A stretch of DNA of 64,000 nucleotides, taken from Candidatus Foliamicus numerosus (GTDB taxonomy: Bacteria > Pseudomonadota > Gammaproteobacteria > Steroidobacterales > Foliamicaceae). The stretch lies in the NCBI GenBank assembly GCA_028285945.1, contig JAPYNE010000028.1:26944-90943 (forward strand), written 5' to 3'. A program made the translations under genes and the position numbers. Under the pieces are notes generated by a model, which saw nothing but the letters and a program-made list of their open reading frames with translations, ran no database searches and was not told the DNA's origin. Positions 7,894 through 17,756 of the stretch are shown here, one piece after another (the stretch's first letter is position 1; each line of letters opens with the position of its first letter).

Positions 7894-9629
7894 ATGCCGA
7901 CGCTGCAATTCAAGGGCAAGGTGTTCGTGGAGAACCATCATTTGGCGGTGTCCTTCCATGAGTTGCTGCCGGCTCGCGGCAAGGGGCTGAGCGGGAAGGC
8001 GAGCCTCAACGACAATCTGATTGTTGAGGGCGACAATCTGGCCAGCCTCAAGGCGCTGATGCCCACCTATCACGGCAAAGTGAAGTGCATCTACATCGAC
8101 CCGCCCTACAACACCGGCAAGGAGGGCTGGGCCTACAACGACAAGGTGAACTCGCCTCTAATGCAGGACTGGCTGGGCAAGGTCGTGGATCGGGACGACC
8201 TGACCCGCCACGATAAGTGGTGCTGCATGATGCTGCCGCGCCTTAAGCTGCTGCGCGAGATGCTGCGCGAGGACGGCGTGATCTTCGTCTCCATTGACGA
8301 CAACGAAGTCCACCACTTGCGAGCGCTGATGGACGAGGTGTTCGGGCAGCACAACCACCTAGGGCAGATCATCTGGCATGGCTCCACCGACAACAACCCG
8401 ACGAACATCGCCATCGAGCACGAGTACATCGTCTGCTACGCCGCAAACAAGCAGACTCTTGAGGAGGTCTGGAAGGCGGCGAGCTTCGGCCCTAAGTCGA
8501 CCCTGCAGCGAATAGGCGCTGAACTGCTTGAGGCCCATAGAGAACCCGAGGAACTCCAGAAGGCGTATACACGCTGGCTGAAGCAGCATAAAGCGCAGGT
8601 CCGACCACTGGATCGCTACAAGTTCATCGACGAAGGAAGAGTGTTCACGGGTAGCCAGAGCGTTCATAACCCGGGCCGTGAGGGCTACCGCTACGACGTG
8701 ATCCACCCCGTGACCGGCAAACCTTGCAAACAGCCGCTGATGGGCTACCGCTTCCCGGAATCCACAATGGATCGTCTGCTCGCCGAAGACCGGGTGATCT
8801 TCGGCGCGGACGAGTCGAAGATCATCGAGCTCAAGGCGTATGTGGACGACTACGAGGCCAAACTAGGCAGCGTCATCGGTGGAATTGACTCACGCCGGGG
8901 AGCGAACGAGCTCCGGGAAATCTTCCCCCGGAAGCCTCAAGCCTTCAAGAATCCCAAGCCCTCCACGCTGATCGCCGAACTGCTCTCCTTCGCCACCGCC
9001 CCGGACTCCATCGTTCTGGATTCATTCGCCGGTTCCGGCACGACCGCACACGCGGTGCTCGCCCTCAACAAGCAGGATGGAGGCAACCGGCGGTTTGTGC
9101 TGATCGAGTGCAGGACTACGCGGACTCGATCACTGCGGAGCGCGTGCGGCGCGTCGCCCAAGGGGTTCCGTCCGCCAAGAATGAAGCACTCAGGTCCGGC
9201 TTGGGCGGATCGTTCAGCTACTTCAAGCTAGGCAGGCCGATGCGCCAGGAATCGCTGCTGGACGGCTCCAATCTGCCCCGCTACGAGAAGCTGGCGAGCT
9301 ACGTCTTCTTCACTGCCACCGGAGAGGAATTCCTGCCGGAGCGCGTCCGCCGCGAGGACTGGTTCATCGGCAGCAGCCGACTTTATGACGTTTTTCTCAT
9401 CTACGAGCCGGAAGTGGAAACGCTGAAGAATATGGCGTTGACTCTGGACATGGCCCGGTCGCTGCCGCCCGCGCGGCGCAACCGCAACCGTTTGGTGTTT
9501 GCGCCCACCAAATACCTCGATCGGGAGTTCCTGCACCAGTACAGGATCACGTTCCAGCAATTGCCTTTCCAGATTTACGAGGCAGTGGACAACCTAGGCG
9601 CGGCCAGCGCCCCTCACGCCGGTCCGTGA
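7894..9629 (+). pseudogene. mod: Type III restriction-modification methyltransferase (Mod), frameshifted
   Basis: N6-adenine methyltransferase subunit of a type III system, which also provides DNA recognition. The first frame (7894 to about 9110) has DPPYNTG near residue 69 (motif IV) and later DSFAGSGTTAHAV near 375 (motif I); this order marks a beta-class enzyme. It then reads RRFVLIEC and should continue as a QDYADSITAERVRRV helix. That helix lies in another frame, beginning at about 9108 and running to 9629. One base missing around GAGTGCAGGAC explains the break. No mononucleotide or tandem repeat sits there, so ordinary phase variation is not indicated. It is either a real inactivating mutation or a sequence error. 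The res gene follows with a four-base overlap. Confidence 0.88.
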
Positions 9630-12163
9630 TTCTCAAGGAATTCCAAAAACGCGCCCTCGAACAGGTTCGCGGGTTCGTGGAGCATCTGGCCGAACAGCGC
9701 GGGAAGGCGCAAGAAATACGCAAGCAATTCCCTGACACGGAAATCGACTGGGCCGAACAGGCCTGGAAGAAGAGCTCAACGCATCCGTACATGCCGCGCC
9801 GAAATGGACTCGGCGAACCGCTCCCCGCGTTCTGCCTAAAGATTCCCACGGGCGGCGGCAAGACCCTGCTCGCCACAAAAGTCATCGACCTAGTCAACAC
9901 CCACTACTGTCGGCGGCAAACCGGCCTCGTGCTGTGGATTGTTCCCACCACGCAGATCTACAACCAAACGCTGAAGGCGCTCAAGGACCGCGACCACCCG
10001 TACCGCCAGCAGTTGGACCTCGCCTCGGCAGGCTGCACGCTGGTTTTGGAGAAAACCGACCGATTCAGCCCCCGCGACATCCATGAATGCCTGTGCGTGT
10101 TGATGCTCATGCTGCCGTCGGCGAACCGCGCAACCAAAGAGCAACTGCGGATGTTCCGCGACAGCGGCGGGTTCGAGCGGTTTTTCCCCGGCGAGGACGA
10201 CATCGACGGCCACAAGCAACTGCTTGAGCGGATTCCGAATCTTGATGCTTTCGAGCAACAGGGCGGCATGTGGGGCCGCCACGCGAAAACCTCGCTCGGC
10301 AACACGCTGCGCCTGCTTCAGCCGCTGATAATTCTCGACGAAGGGCATAAGGCTTACAGCCCCAACGCCAAGAAAACGCTGGAGGGATTCAACCCATGCA
10401 TGATCGTGGAGCTTTCAGCCACTCCGCCTAAAAGCGCCAACGTCCTAGTCGATATCAAAGGAGTCGAGCTGAACGCCGAGGAAATGATCAAGCTCGACCT
10501 CAACATCAGGAATCTCGCCAGCGCCAGTTGGCAGGACACCTTGCTGGCCGCAATTGAGCACCGCAAGCTGCTGGAGGAGCAGGCGCGGCTGCACGAGGCC
10601 AACACGGGCATCTATATCCGCCCTATCTGCGTGATTCAGGTGGAGCGCACCGGCAGGGAGCAGCGAAAGCCCGGTTTGATCCATGCCGAGGATGCACGGG
10701 AATATCTCCTCCGGCATCCTGAAATCCGCCCGGAGCAAATCGCCATCAAGACCAGCCAGCGCGATGAATTGAAGGAAGTGGATGAACTAGGCGGACTGAT
10801 GGCGCGCGATTGCCCCATCCGCTTCATCATCACCAAGCAGGCGCTTCAAGAAGGTTGGGATTGCTCGTTTGCCTACGTGCTGGCCATCCTAGCCAATCCC
10901 GGCTCGAAAACGGCGCTGACCCAACTCGTTGGGCGCATTCTGCGCCAGCCCAACGCCCATAAGACGGGCGTTCCCTACCTGGACGAGAGCTATGTGTTCT
11001 GCTTTCAGCGCCGAGGCGCGGAATTGCTGGACGAAGTTCGGAAAGGCTTCGGGCTGGAGGGGTTGCAAGGCTTGGAAGGGCGAATCACGGCTGATGCGGA
11101 AGGGGCCATGCAGCCCCGGGAATCGGTTGTGATGAAGCAGCGCGAGAAATTCAGAAAAGCCGCCCGCGATCTGGTTCTGCCGGCATTCATGATCCAGGAC
11201 GGCGGCGAATGGCGGTTGGTTCATTACGAAGCGGACATCCTGTCGCGAGTGCCGTGGGATGAGATTGACATCGCCCCGCTCGCCGGACTTAGTCTCGGCG
11301 AAAGCGGTCGTGGAGACGAGGGTTGGCGCACTGGTCTGGGCAGCGACCCGCTCATGGAGCACCCCGCGAATAGTCAATCGCCCATGTCCGCTGACGAGGC
11401 CCCGGCAATCGACTACCTTTTCGCCGCCAGCCATCTGCTGGATGCCATGCCTAATCCTTGGCGCGGGCGCGAAGTGGCCAAGCGTGCATTCGAGGCGTTG
11501 CTGAAACAGCATTCGCCAAAGCGAGTTTCGGACAACTACACCTTCATTCTGGAATCGATGCGGCGGCAACTGGAAAGCGAGCGCGACCGCCTGTGCCGCG
11601 AAGTGTTTTCCGGTTTGCTGGAGTCGGGAGCCATGCGATTCCTAGTAGTAGCCAAAGACATGGATTTCAATCAGCTTCCCGCAAAAATCGGCACCGCTGC
11701 GGGCAAGCAAGCCAACAGGGAGGATGGCGGACAGTATCTTCTCAACCTGTTTGAACAAACGAATGAGGACGAGCTGAACGGGCTGGAAAACAAGGTCGCG
11801 ACCTACCTGGACCAGCAGGAGCGGCTGTTCTTCTGGTACCGCAACCGCGCGCGCAAGGACTACTACGTGCAGGGATGGAAGCGCGGACGAATCTACGCCG
11901 ACTTCATCTTCACGCTGAGGGCCGACGAAACCGGCACAGAGGATGAATACCATCAGGTCTTCGTGGTCGAAACCAAAGGCATCCATTTGAAGCAATCGGC
12001 GGACACCGGCTACAAGCGATCCGTATTCGACATCTGCTCCAAGCACGCGGCAAAGAAAGATTGGGCGGAATTCGTCCCGGCAATGCGCGGCAGAGTCATG
12101 CGCTTCGAAATCGTGGACGAAGACGAATGGCAGCACCGCCTCAACGCCATGCTCGCCGCATAG
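9626..12163 (+). CDS. res: Type III restriction endonuclease subunit (Res), helicase-nuclease
   Basis: An 845-residue superfamily 2 helicase fused to a nuclease. Walker A is IPTGGGKTLLATKV near residue 75, Walker B is LIILDEGHKAY near 237, motif III is LSATPP near 265 and motif VI is QLVGRILRQPNAH near 432. The C-terminus has YADFIFTL and VVETKGIHL (about 757-785), a PD-(D/E)xK-type D...ExK arrangement. It should cleave DNA with unmodified sites after ATP-driven movement, in complex with Mod. The start is GTG at 9626, overlapping the mod stop (GTGA). If mod is truly broken, cleavage would also be lost, since Mod supplies specificity. Confidence 0.93.
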   Translation: MILKEFQKRALEQVRGFVEHLAEQRGKAQEIRKQFPDTEIDWAEQAWKKSSTHPYMPRRNGLGEPLPAFCLKIPTGGGKTLLATKVIDLVNTHYCRRQTGLVLWIVPTTQIYNQTLKALKDRDHPYRQQLDLASAGCTLVLEKTDRFSPRDIHECLCVLMLMLPSANRATKEQLRMFRDSGGFERFFPGEDDIDGHKQLLERIPNLDAFEQQGGMWGRHAKTSLGNTLRLLQPLIILDEGHKAYSPNAKKTLEGFNPCMIVELSATPPKSANVLVDIKGVELNAEEMIKLDLNIRNLASASWQDTLLAAIEHRKLLEEQARLHEANTGIYIRPICVIQVERTGREQRKPGLIHAEDAREYLLRHPEIRPEQIAIKTSQRDELKEVDELGGLMARDCPIRFIITKQALQEGWDCSFAYVLAILANPGSKTALTQLVGRILRQPNAHKTGVPYLDESYVFCFQRRGAELLDEVRKGFGLEGLQGLEGRITADAEGAMQPRESVVMKQREKFRKAARDLVLPAFMIQDGGEWRLVHYEADILSRVPWDEIDIAPLAGLSLGESGRGDEGWRTGLGSDPLMEHPANSQSPMSADEAPAIDYLFAASHLLDAMPNPWRGREVAKRAFEALLKQHSPKRVSDNYTFILESMRRQLESERDRLCREVFSGLLESGAMRFLVVAKDMDFNQLPAKIGTAAGKQANREDGGQYLLNLFEQTNEDELNGLENKVATYLDQQERLFFWYRNRARKDYYVQGWKRGRIYADFIFTLRADETGTEDEYHQVFVVETKGIHLKQSADTGYKRSVFDICSKHAAKKDWAEFVPAMRGRVMRFEIVDEDEWQHRLNAMLAA

Positions 12164-12309
12164 CCCTGCGGAAGCAGATCAATGAAGCAGGCTCCCCACA
12201 CAATCCATGTAGCGCAACCAGCGCATCTGTATCATAAGAATGAACGCAGTTTGAGGACAAGGAAGCGGGTAAATCGGCGCCCACATGGTGCTCATTAGTC
12301 GGCAGGCGA

Positions 12310-14652
12310 ATGAAAAACAAAACCCCATTCAGGATCAGCACCGGCCTCAAGAATCTTATCGGCCAAGATCTGATCACGGAAGAATTTGTTGCCGTATTCG
12401 AGTTGGTAAAGAATGCATTTGATGCGCACGCAAGATTAGTTCAGATACTTTTCGAGGATGACCGTATTGTTGTCTGCGACAACGGAAAGGGAATGTCGAA
12501 TGCGGACATCCACAACAAGTGGCTTTTTGTTGCTTACTCAGCCAAGCGGGACGGGACCGAGGATGATAACTACCGAGACAAGGTCTCCGGACCGCGCCGT
12601 TCTTTTGCTGGCGCCAAAGGTGTAGGCCGCTTTTCAAGTGATCGGCTCGGCAAGCATCTCCTGCTGTGCTCAAGAGCTTCTCGGCATCCAGTGCAACATG
12701 CCGAAATAGACTGGACTCTTTACGAGACGGATGCAAAAAAGGATTTCGGAACGATCGACGCATCCGTCTGGGAGACTAAGGATTTCCCGGAATTCTTGCC
12801 TAATCCGCAAGGCGAAACGGGAACAGTGCTGGAGATTAAAGGACTCAGATCAGAATGGGACCGCGACAAACTGTTAAAGCTCAAGAGAGAACTTACAAAA
12901 CTCATCAATCCCTTCACGGAGGAATCGCCAGAATTCGAAATAGAGATTATTGCGCCGGACAAGCGCATGCAGGACAAGGAGGATGCGAAATACAACGCTA
13001 GTCCTACAAGAAAAGGGGAACTTAGGCCGATGGTAAACGGACTAGTCAAGAACCCCATCATGGATGTGTTAAGCAAGCGAACAACACTGATCCGAGTCGC
13101 ACTTGTCAACAAAGGCGAGGTGATCGAATCCGTGCTAGAAGATCGAGGCGAGTTGATCTACCGGATCAAAGAACCTAACCCCTACTCGAAACTAAAGGAA
13201 TCCGGCCTTCTAGCTGATATCTACTTCCTAAACCGAAGCGCCAAAGCGGTATTTGCTCGTCGAATGGGTTTGCCCAGCGTGCAATTCGGCTCCATCTTTC
13301 TGTTTCGCAACGGCTTCCGGGTCATGCCCATAGGGGCAGAAGACGACGACTTTTTTGGCCTCAATCGGAGAAAGCAACAAGGCCAGCGTCGATTCCTAGG
13401 AGGCCGTGACCTAATTGGCCGAGTGGACATCACGGGAGGTCATGGATTTGAGGAAGCAACAAGCCGAAACCAAGGACTCATTCGCACGCCTCAAGTATTC
13501 GAGCTGATTAAGTGCGTAGTTGACAAATGCGTCCGGCGCTTGGAGCGTTACATAGTTGATATCACTTGGAAGGACCATTACGACAAAGACACTGCTGATA
13601 TATCCCGCATGAAGCTTGATGAGAGCAGCTCTCTTGTGGCGCAGCTTGTCTCCCGGCTTGCGGCAACCCAGGGCGTGGAGCTTGTTGCATACAACCGCGA
13701 ACTCGTAAGGATTGTTGATGAAAAGTCAACGGCTTTCGGGCACTCTCTGAAAGCGCTTGAGTTGCTTGCTGAACGCACAGGCGATAAGGCCATCCTCGTG
13801 CGGGTCGATGAAGCCAAAGCTCGGATTAGAGATCTAGAAGCATCGGAAAGGACGGCCCGGAAAGCAATGGAGAGGGCGGAAGCTCAGGCGGAAGCAGCCA
13901 AGACAGTGGCAGTTACTGCTCAGCTTGAGCGCGACGAGGAAAGAAAACGCAATCGGTTCTTGATTGCCGCAGCATCATTGGACCAAGATACAACGCTTAA
14001 TCTGCACCATCAGATCATCATGCACGCCTCGGATGTGCATTTGGGCGTGAAGCGCATGATGAACAAGCTAAGGAAAGACATCAACGTTCCAAAACGCGAG
14101 TGGGTTGATTTTCTGGAGCGCGTATCATTCCGCAATAGCCAAATTCTTACCGCATCGCGTTTTGCTACGAAAAGCGGCTATAAGCAGCAATCGACAGAGG
14201 TGGAAGCTGACCTTGCGGGCTATATTCGTGATTATGCGGAAACCGTGTCTCCGCTGTGGGCGCCACGCGGAGTGGACATAGAAGTGACGAGCGACGAGAA
14301 GCCGTTGCTGCGAAAATTCCGGCCCATTGAGGTTGGCATCGTGATCGACAACCTTGTTGCCAATGCTGCAAAGGCGCGTGCCTCTAAAGTGGGAGTATTT
14401 CTAGAGGTCAGCAAAGGCTCCAATCCAGAGCTCGTAGTTACCGTGGCCGACGATGGGGACGGCTGGTCCGAGTCTCTAAACCCGTTGAGGCAGGTGCTGG
14501 AAAAGGGCGTTACAAAAACTGATGGCGCCGGGCTTGGTCTCTATCACGTAAGGCTAGTAATCGAAGGCTTGGGTGGCCTCATTGAAGTGGGCGGCGAACC
14601 ACGGTCTGACGCTTTTAAGGGTGCCAAAATCATACTAAGGATCCCATCGTGA
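12310..14652 (+). CDS. Large ATP-binding protein with two GHKL ATPase domains
   Basis: A 780-residue protein. The N-terminal domain is GHKL/Hsp90-like, with ELVKNAFDAHA (E31, N35, D38), VCDNGKGMS (D57) and a glycine-rich lid FAGAKGVGRFSSDRLGKHL. The middle is long and partly coiled-coil (about 500-560). A second ATPase of histidine-kinase type ends the protein: IDNLVANAAKA (about 680), ADDGDGW (714) and GAGLGLYH (740). A helix before it has HHQ at 566-568, a possible phospho-acceptor position. It overlaps the receiver gene by four bases (GTGA), so signal transfer between them is a natural inference. GHKL/MORC-like ATPases are known near restriction-modification genes. Its exact role here is unknown. 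Confidence 0.85.
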   Translation: MKNKTPFRISTGLKNLIGQDLITEEFVAVFELVKNAFDAHARLVQILFEDDRIVVCDNGKGMSNADIHNKWLFVAYSAKRDGTEDDNYRDKVSGPRRSFAGAKGVGRFSSDRLGKHLLLCSRASRHPVQHAEIDWTLYETDAKKDFGTIDASVWETKDFPEFLPNPQGETGTVLEIKGLRSEWDRDKLLKLKRELTKLINPFTEESPEFEIEIIAPDKRMQDKEDAKYNASPTRKGELRPMVNGLVKNPIMDVLSKRTTLIRVALVNKGEVIESVLEDRGELIYRIKEPNPYSKLKESGLLADIYFLNRSAKAVFARRMGLPSVQFGSIFLFRNGFRVMPIGAEDDDFFGLNRRKQQGQRRFLGGRDLIGRVDITGGHGFEEATSRNQGLIRTPQVFELIKCVVDKCVRRLERYIVDITWKDHYDKDTADISRMKLDESSSLVAQLVSRLAATQGVELVAYNRELVRIVDEKSTAFGHSLKALELLAERTGDKAILVRVDEAKARIRDLEASERTARKAMERAEAQAEAAKTVAVTAQLERDEERKRNRFLIAAASLDQDTTLNLHHQIIMHASDVHLGVKRMMNKLRKDINVPKREWVDFLERVSFRNSQILTASRFATKSGYKQQSTEVEADLAGYIRDYAETVSPLWAPRGVDIEVTSDEKPLLRKFRPIEVGIVIDNLVANAAKARASKVGVFLEVSKGSNPELVVTVADDGDGWSESLNPLRQVLEKGVTKTDGAGLGLYHVRLVIEGLGGLIEVGGEPRSDAFKGAKIILRIPS

Positions 14653-15623
14653 AACTTGAATTCACACTGCTTATCGTGGACGACGCGCCCAGCAACATTG
14701 AGCAAGCCATCAACACCTTGCGGGACCACCTTGAGGAGAAAGGTTTTAATCTAGAGGAGAAAGTCCAAAAAGATTTTTCTGATCAAGACTTAAACAAGCT
14801 GGCCCAGCTAAAGGGGCAAGACTATGACCTGGTCATGGTTGACTTCAACTTAGGATTGGAAGACATGACCGGAGCGGAAATTGCCCGAAAAATAAGAAGG
14901 AGTCTGCCATTCACGGATATGGTGTTTTATTCATCCGATTCGGCTGCGAACTTACTGGGCAAACTCGCTGAACATAATGTTCCTGGCATCTTCACCGCGA
15001 CACGGCAAGCACTCGATGACGCCTTGAAGGGCCTTGCAGATACGGTCATAGGAAAGGCCGTTGATCTCAATCATATGCGCGGGATCGCAATGGCCGAAGC
15101 AGCCGAAATGGATGTGCTAATGGAGGAGACTTTGGTGCGGGCCTTCAGTTCCAGCAATGCCAAGGCCTCTGCTGTCGCAGACAGAACCAAAGCAAAACTG
15201 CTAGATAGCGTTTGCAAATCAAAGAAAAAAGTGCAGAAACGACTTGGCGAGGGTGGCATGGCACGCGTTGTAAGGGACGGGCGGCTGGTTCCACATACAC
15301 AAAAGTACTGGGCTATTAAGAGGCTCGCTAAACAACTAACGGATGCACCGGATGAGCACTTGAGCACACTGGAGAGTTACGGGAGCGAAATCATATCCCG
15401 CCGAAACCTGCTGGCTCACGCAAAAGAAAAACGGGACGACAGTGGAAAAATTCGGCTTTGTTCAGTTGCAGGCAACCAAAATCCCGTGATTATCGACGAG
15501 CCATGGATGGATGATTATCGCCGAAAGCTCCAGAAGCACAGGCAAGCACTTACCGATATCTGCGGCTTAATTGATCGTGACCTGGCCACTGGAGGAATTG
15601 CCGAGCAGCCGGTAGAGGACTAG
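14649..15623 (+). CDS. Receiver-domain protein with C-terminal HEPN-like helical domain
   Basis: A 324-residue protein. Residues 1-130 form a receiver fold: IVDDAP (D11, D12) and DYDLVMVDFNLG with the phospho-acceptor position D65. The usual conserved Lys is not obvious. Residues about 150-324 are helical and contain SRRNLLAHAKEK. R252-N253-x3-H257 fits the Rx4-6H HEPN ribonuclease motif, with the polar residue expected after Arg. No DNA-binding output domain is seen, so this is unlikely to be a transcription factor. The start is GTG at 14649, coupled to the GHKL ATPase stop. The last 57 bases overlap the convergent methyltransferase gene. HEPN assignment is by motif only. Confidence 0.72.
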   Translation: MKLEFTLLIVDDAPSNIEQAINTLRDHLEEKGFNLEEKVQKDFSDQDLNKLAQLKGQDYDLVMVDFNLGLEDMTGAEIARKIRRSLPFTDMVFYSSDSAANLLGKLAEHNVPGIFTATRQALDDALKGLADTVIGKAVDLNHMRGIAMAEAAEMDVLMEETLVRAFSSSNAKASAVADRTKAKLLDSVCKSKKKVQKRLGEGGMARVVRDGRLVPHTQKYWAIKRLAKQLTDAPDEHLSTLESYGSEIISRRNLLAHAKEKRDDSGKIRLCSVAGNQNPVIIDEPWMDDYRRKLQKHRQALTDICGLIDRDLATGGIAEQPVED

Positions 15624-16850
15624 CCCAAGTTGTTCTGCCAGCAGGGGCGGAACCGCGTTTGCCACTTGAGTAAATCGAGGAACCTCTTTGCGTCGGCGGT
15701 GCCCACCGGTTGTGTATTGGCCTTTGAATGCAAACCAGTCCGGGAAGGACTGCAAACGGGCATTTTCACGCACGGTCAGAGTGCGCGGCTCATCGTAATG
15801 CAGCAGGTCGTCGGGCAAGCTTGTGATAGTGGGAGCGCACGCCAACGGGTCAAGCACCCGAAGAGCTTGTTTCTTTATCCTGTAAGCCCGTCGGGCTTCA
15901 GAAGAGATTGTCATCCCTAGCCGCCCCTCCTCTCGAGAAGCCTTAATGATTTTCGCGAATCGATCACGAATATCAGGACGATGCCGAGCCAATCTAGTGT
16001 CTGAAGGAACACCCTCATAGCCATCGCGCATTGCTGCTTGGTACCGCGTGCATGGTGACTTGTACGCAATCGCCAAAAATCCATTTGTATCCTGGCAATG
16101 CATTGTGCCGTTGCGGCCAACTTCAAGGTCGCTTATGGCATCTTTCGCCGTAGGTCGGCGCGGCAATTTGCGTCTAATCAGGAATTCATTGACTTGCGAA
16201 TCCAGATGGTCAAAAAACGCGCCGATGGGGGTCTCTTGGTTTCTTTCCTTGCGAGCGCCGACCAAAAAGAACCTTGGACGTGCTTGAGGCACCCCGTAAT
16301 CAGAAGCCCGTATGATCGCACATGAAATGTCATAGTTTGATTTCAAACCGCGCTGCAATGCCTCGGAAAAGTTCTGGATTGCTCCAGCGTGGGATGTACT
16401 AAAATTGACGGTAAAACCCCGGACGTTTTCGACGAGCACCAGACGCGGCTGCACAATTTGAACTAGCTCTAAATAGGCCTCAAAAAGCGTGTTGCGGGGA
16501 TCGTCTTGTTTTCGGCGTCCAGCATTTGAGAAACCTTGACACGGCGGACCGCCAGCCAGCAAATCAACCTTGCCGACAAGACTAGCCAAGGCCTCCCTTC
16601 GGTCTTTTAGGAGATCGTTAACATCCCAAGCTTGTCTTTCAATATTGGCCGGCCAATCATAGGCAAGAATCCCATCTCCCTCTGGAAAGTTGGCGGATAA
16701 AGTATCAAAGGCGCAAAAATCTTTTTCGATTGCGAAAAGACCTTTCCAGCCTGCGCGTTTGAGCCCAAGGCTTAATCCGCCGCAGCCTGCAAAGACATCT
16801 ACAAAAACCGGCGGCGGCGCGACCTCTCGCCCGTTTGACATCCTTGTCAT
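15567..16850 (-). CDS. dcm: DNA (cytosine-5) methyltransferase, first copy
   Basis: A 427-residue C5-cytosine methyltransferase with motifs in order: FVDVFAGCGGLSLGLKRAG (I), GGPPCQGFSNAG with the catalytic Cys (IV), VLVENVRG (VI), ARPRFFLVGAR (VIII) and QVANAVPP (X). A variable target-recognition region lies between VIII and X. It starts with ATG at 16850, overlapping the 67-residue gene's stop (ATGA). Its 3' end runs into the convergent receiver gene. No vsr-type repair nuclease or obvious cognate restriction enzyme is adjacent. It may modify self DNA for the island or be solitary. Confidence 0.94.
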   Translation of the reverse strand: MTRMSNGREVAPPPVFVDVFAGCGGLSLGLKRAGWKGLFAIEKDFCAFDTLSANFPEGDGILAYDWPANIERQAWDVNDLLKDRREALASLVGKVDLLAGGPPCQGFSNAGRRKQDDPRNTLFEAYLELVQIVQPRLVLVENVRGFTVNFSTSHAGAIQNFSEALQRGLKSNYDISCAIIRASDYGVPQARPRFFLVGARKERNQETPIGAFFDHLDSQVNEFLIRRKLPRRPTAKDAISDLEVGRNGTMHCQDTNGFLAIAYKSPCTRYQAAMRDGYEGVPSDTRLARHRPDIRDRFAKIIKASREEGRLGMTISSEARRAYRIKKQALRVLDPLACAPTITSLPDDLLHYDEPRTLTVRENARLQSFPDWFAFKGQYTTGGHRRRKEVPRFTQVANAVPPLLAEQLGLVLYRLLGNSSSGQVTIN

Positions 16851-17050
16851 TTGGTTCCTGCCCTATCGGATTCGATGATAAGCCTCATTACCGGCAGACC
16901 TTCACCGGCTCCCTTTATGATACGCCACTGATCAATCGAGTTCTCTCCCACCGCAATGCAGTCGGTGCCGACAGGTTCGCCGCATAATCTTAAATAGTGG
17001 CATAGCGGCGTGATTCTTGCTTGCCTTGCGTGCTCCCGGAGTGGGATCAT
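16847..17050 (-). CDS. Hypothetical 67-residue protein between parA fragment and dcm
   Basis: This small gene is joined by ATGA overlaps on both sides: its ATG at 17050 overlaps the stop of the ParA-like gene and its stop overlaps the dcm start. Such a double overlap argues that it is genuinely translated. The sequence is basic at the N-terminus and contains IDQWRIIKGAGEGLPVMRLI. I do not recognise a family. Two Cys residues (C17, C23) and one His lie in the first third. Confidence 0.6.
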   Translation of the reverse strand: MIPLREHARQARITPLCHYLRLCGEPVGTDCIAVGENSIDQWRIIKGAGEGLPVMRLIIESDRAGTK

Positions 17051-17745
17051 GCAGTCGGAATTACCCTCTCCCGAATCGACTTTGCAAGCTCTCGGAAATC
17101 TTTATAAGCCTCCCGGACGGCGGCAGCGTGCGCGCCGATAGCCCCGTCCGCTATGGTTAACTCAAAGATCGGTTTTCGAGCTTCCCGGGCCATAGGAACC
17201 AGGCTTCGATAGGGCTTGACGGTTGCTATGCAAAACTTGTCATGCGGGGGAGTTTCGGCGAAAGGGCCTTCTTTTTCGTCCGTCAGGTGTCTGGCATAGG
17301 ACTCGGGCATGCGATTGACCCATTTGTCATAAGCTTTACCTAGGCGCCCAAATTGCAAGCCGTGCTGCTGCACGATATATCCGATTGGCCTCATCGCACC
17401 CTCGGGCAACTCAAATTCCGGATACTGCCAATTCGTGCGCCGCTTCGACCACTCGCGCCGCCACCTTACAAGCGTTGGTCCTAAATTGCGTGGTCCTTGG
17501 AGGGAGAGCAGATCAGAGCCAAAAGGAACGATCAAATGATCGGTTGCAACCAGCACCGAGCGATTCAGAGCGCCGAGATTGGGACCTGAATCCACCAAAA
17601 TGATTGACGCCTCCATTTCCTTGGCGCCCGCCTGCATGATCTGCCAGAACGCGGAAAGAATGCGGAATGGTCGATAGAGATTGGATTCCCCGAGTGCATT
17701 CGGCCATTCGCTGGCCAAATGATCCTCGAAACCGGAAAGCGCCAA
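17047..17745 (-). pseudogene. ParA-family ATPase, N-terminally truncated
   Basis: About 232 residues matching the middle and end of a ParA/Soj-type ATPase. ASIILVDSGPNLGALNRSVL is the Walker B region, followed by the family's DHLIVPFGSDLLSLQG. The N-terminal third with the deviant Walker A (KGGVGKT) is absent. In-frame ParA-like sequence continues a few codons upstream ([14 protein letters not shown]) and stops exactly at the end of pmbA, at about 17757. This shows that the gene was cut there rather than merely starting late. Without Walker A it cannot hydrolyse ATP normally. It heads a minus-strand run with the 67-residue gene and dcm. Confidence 0.78.
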
Positions 17746-17756
17746 ATCGCCGGGAA

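Noticed and set aside
12310-15623. Kinase/receiver pair considered as an ordinary two-component regulator or as a known Detocs system
   Set aside because: No sensor or DNA-binding output domain is seen. The first protein has two GHKL domains and the second a HEPN-like motif, so neither description fits well.
15567-16850. Cytosine methyltransferase considered as part of a Dcm/Vsr pair
   Set aside because: No Vsr-like mismatch nuclease is encoded next to it.
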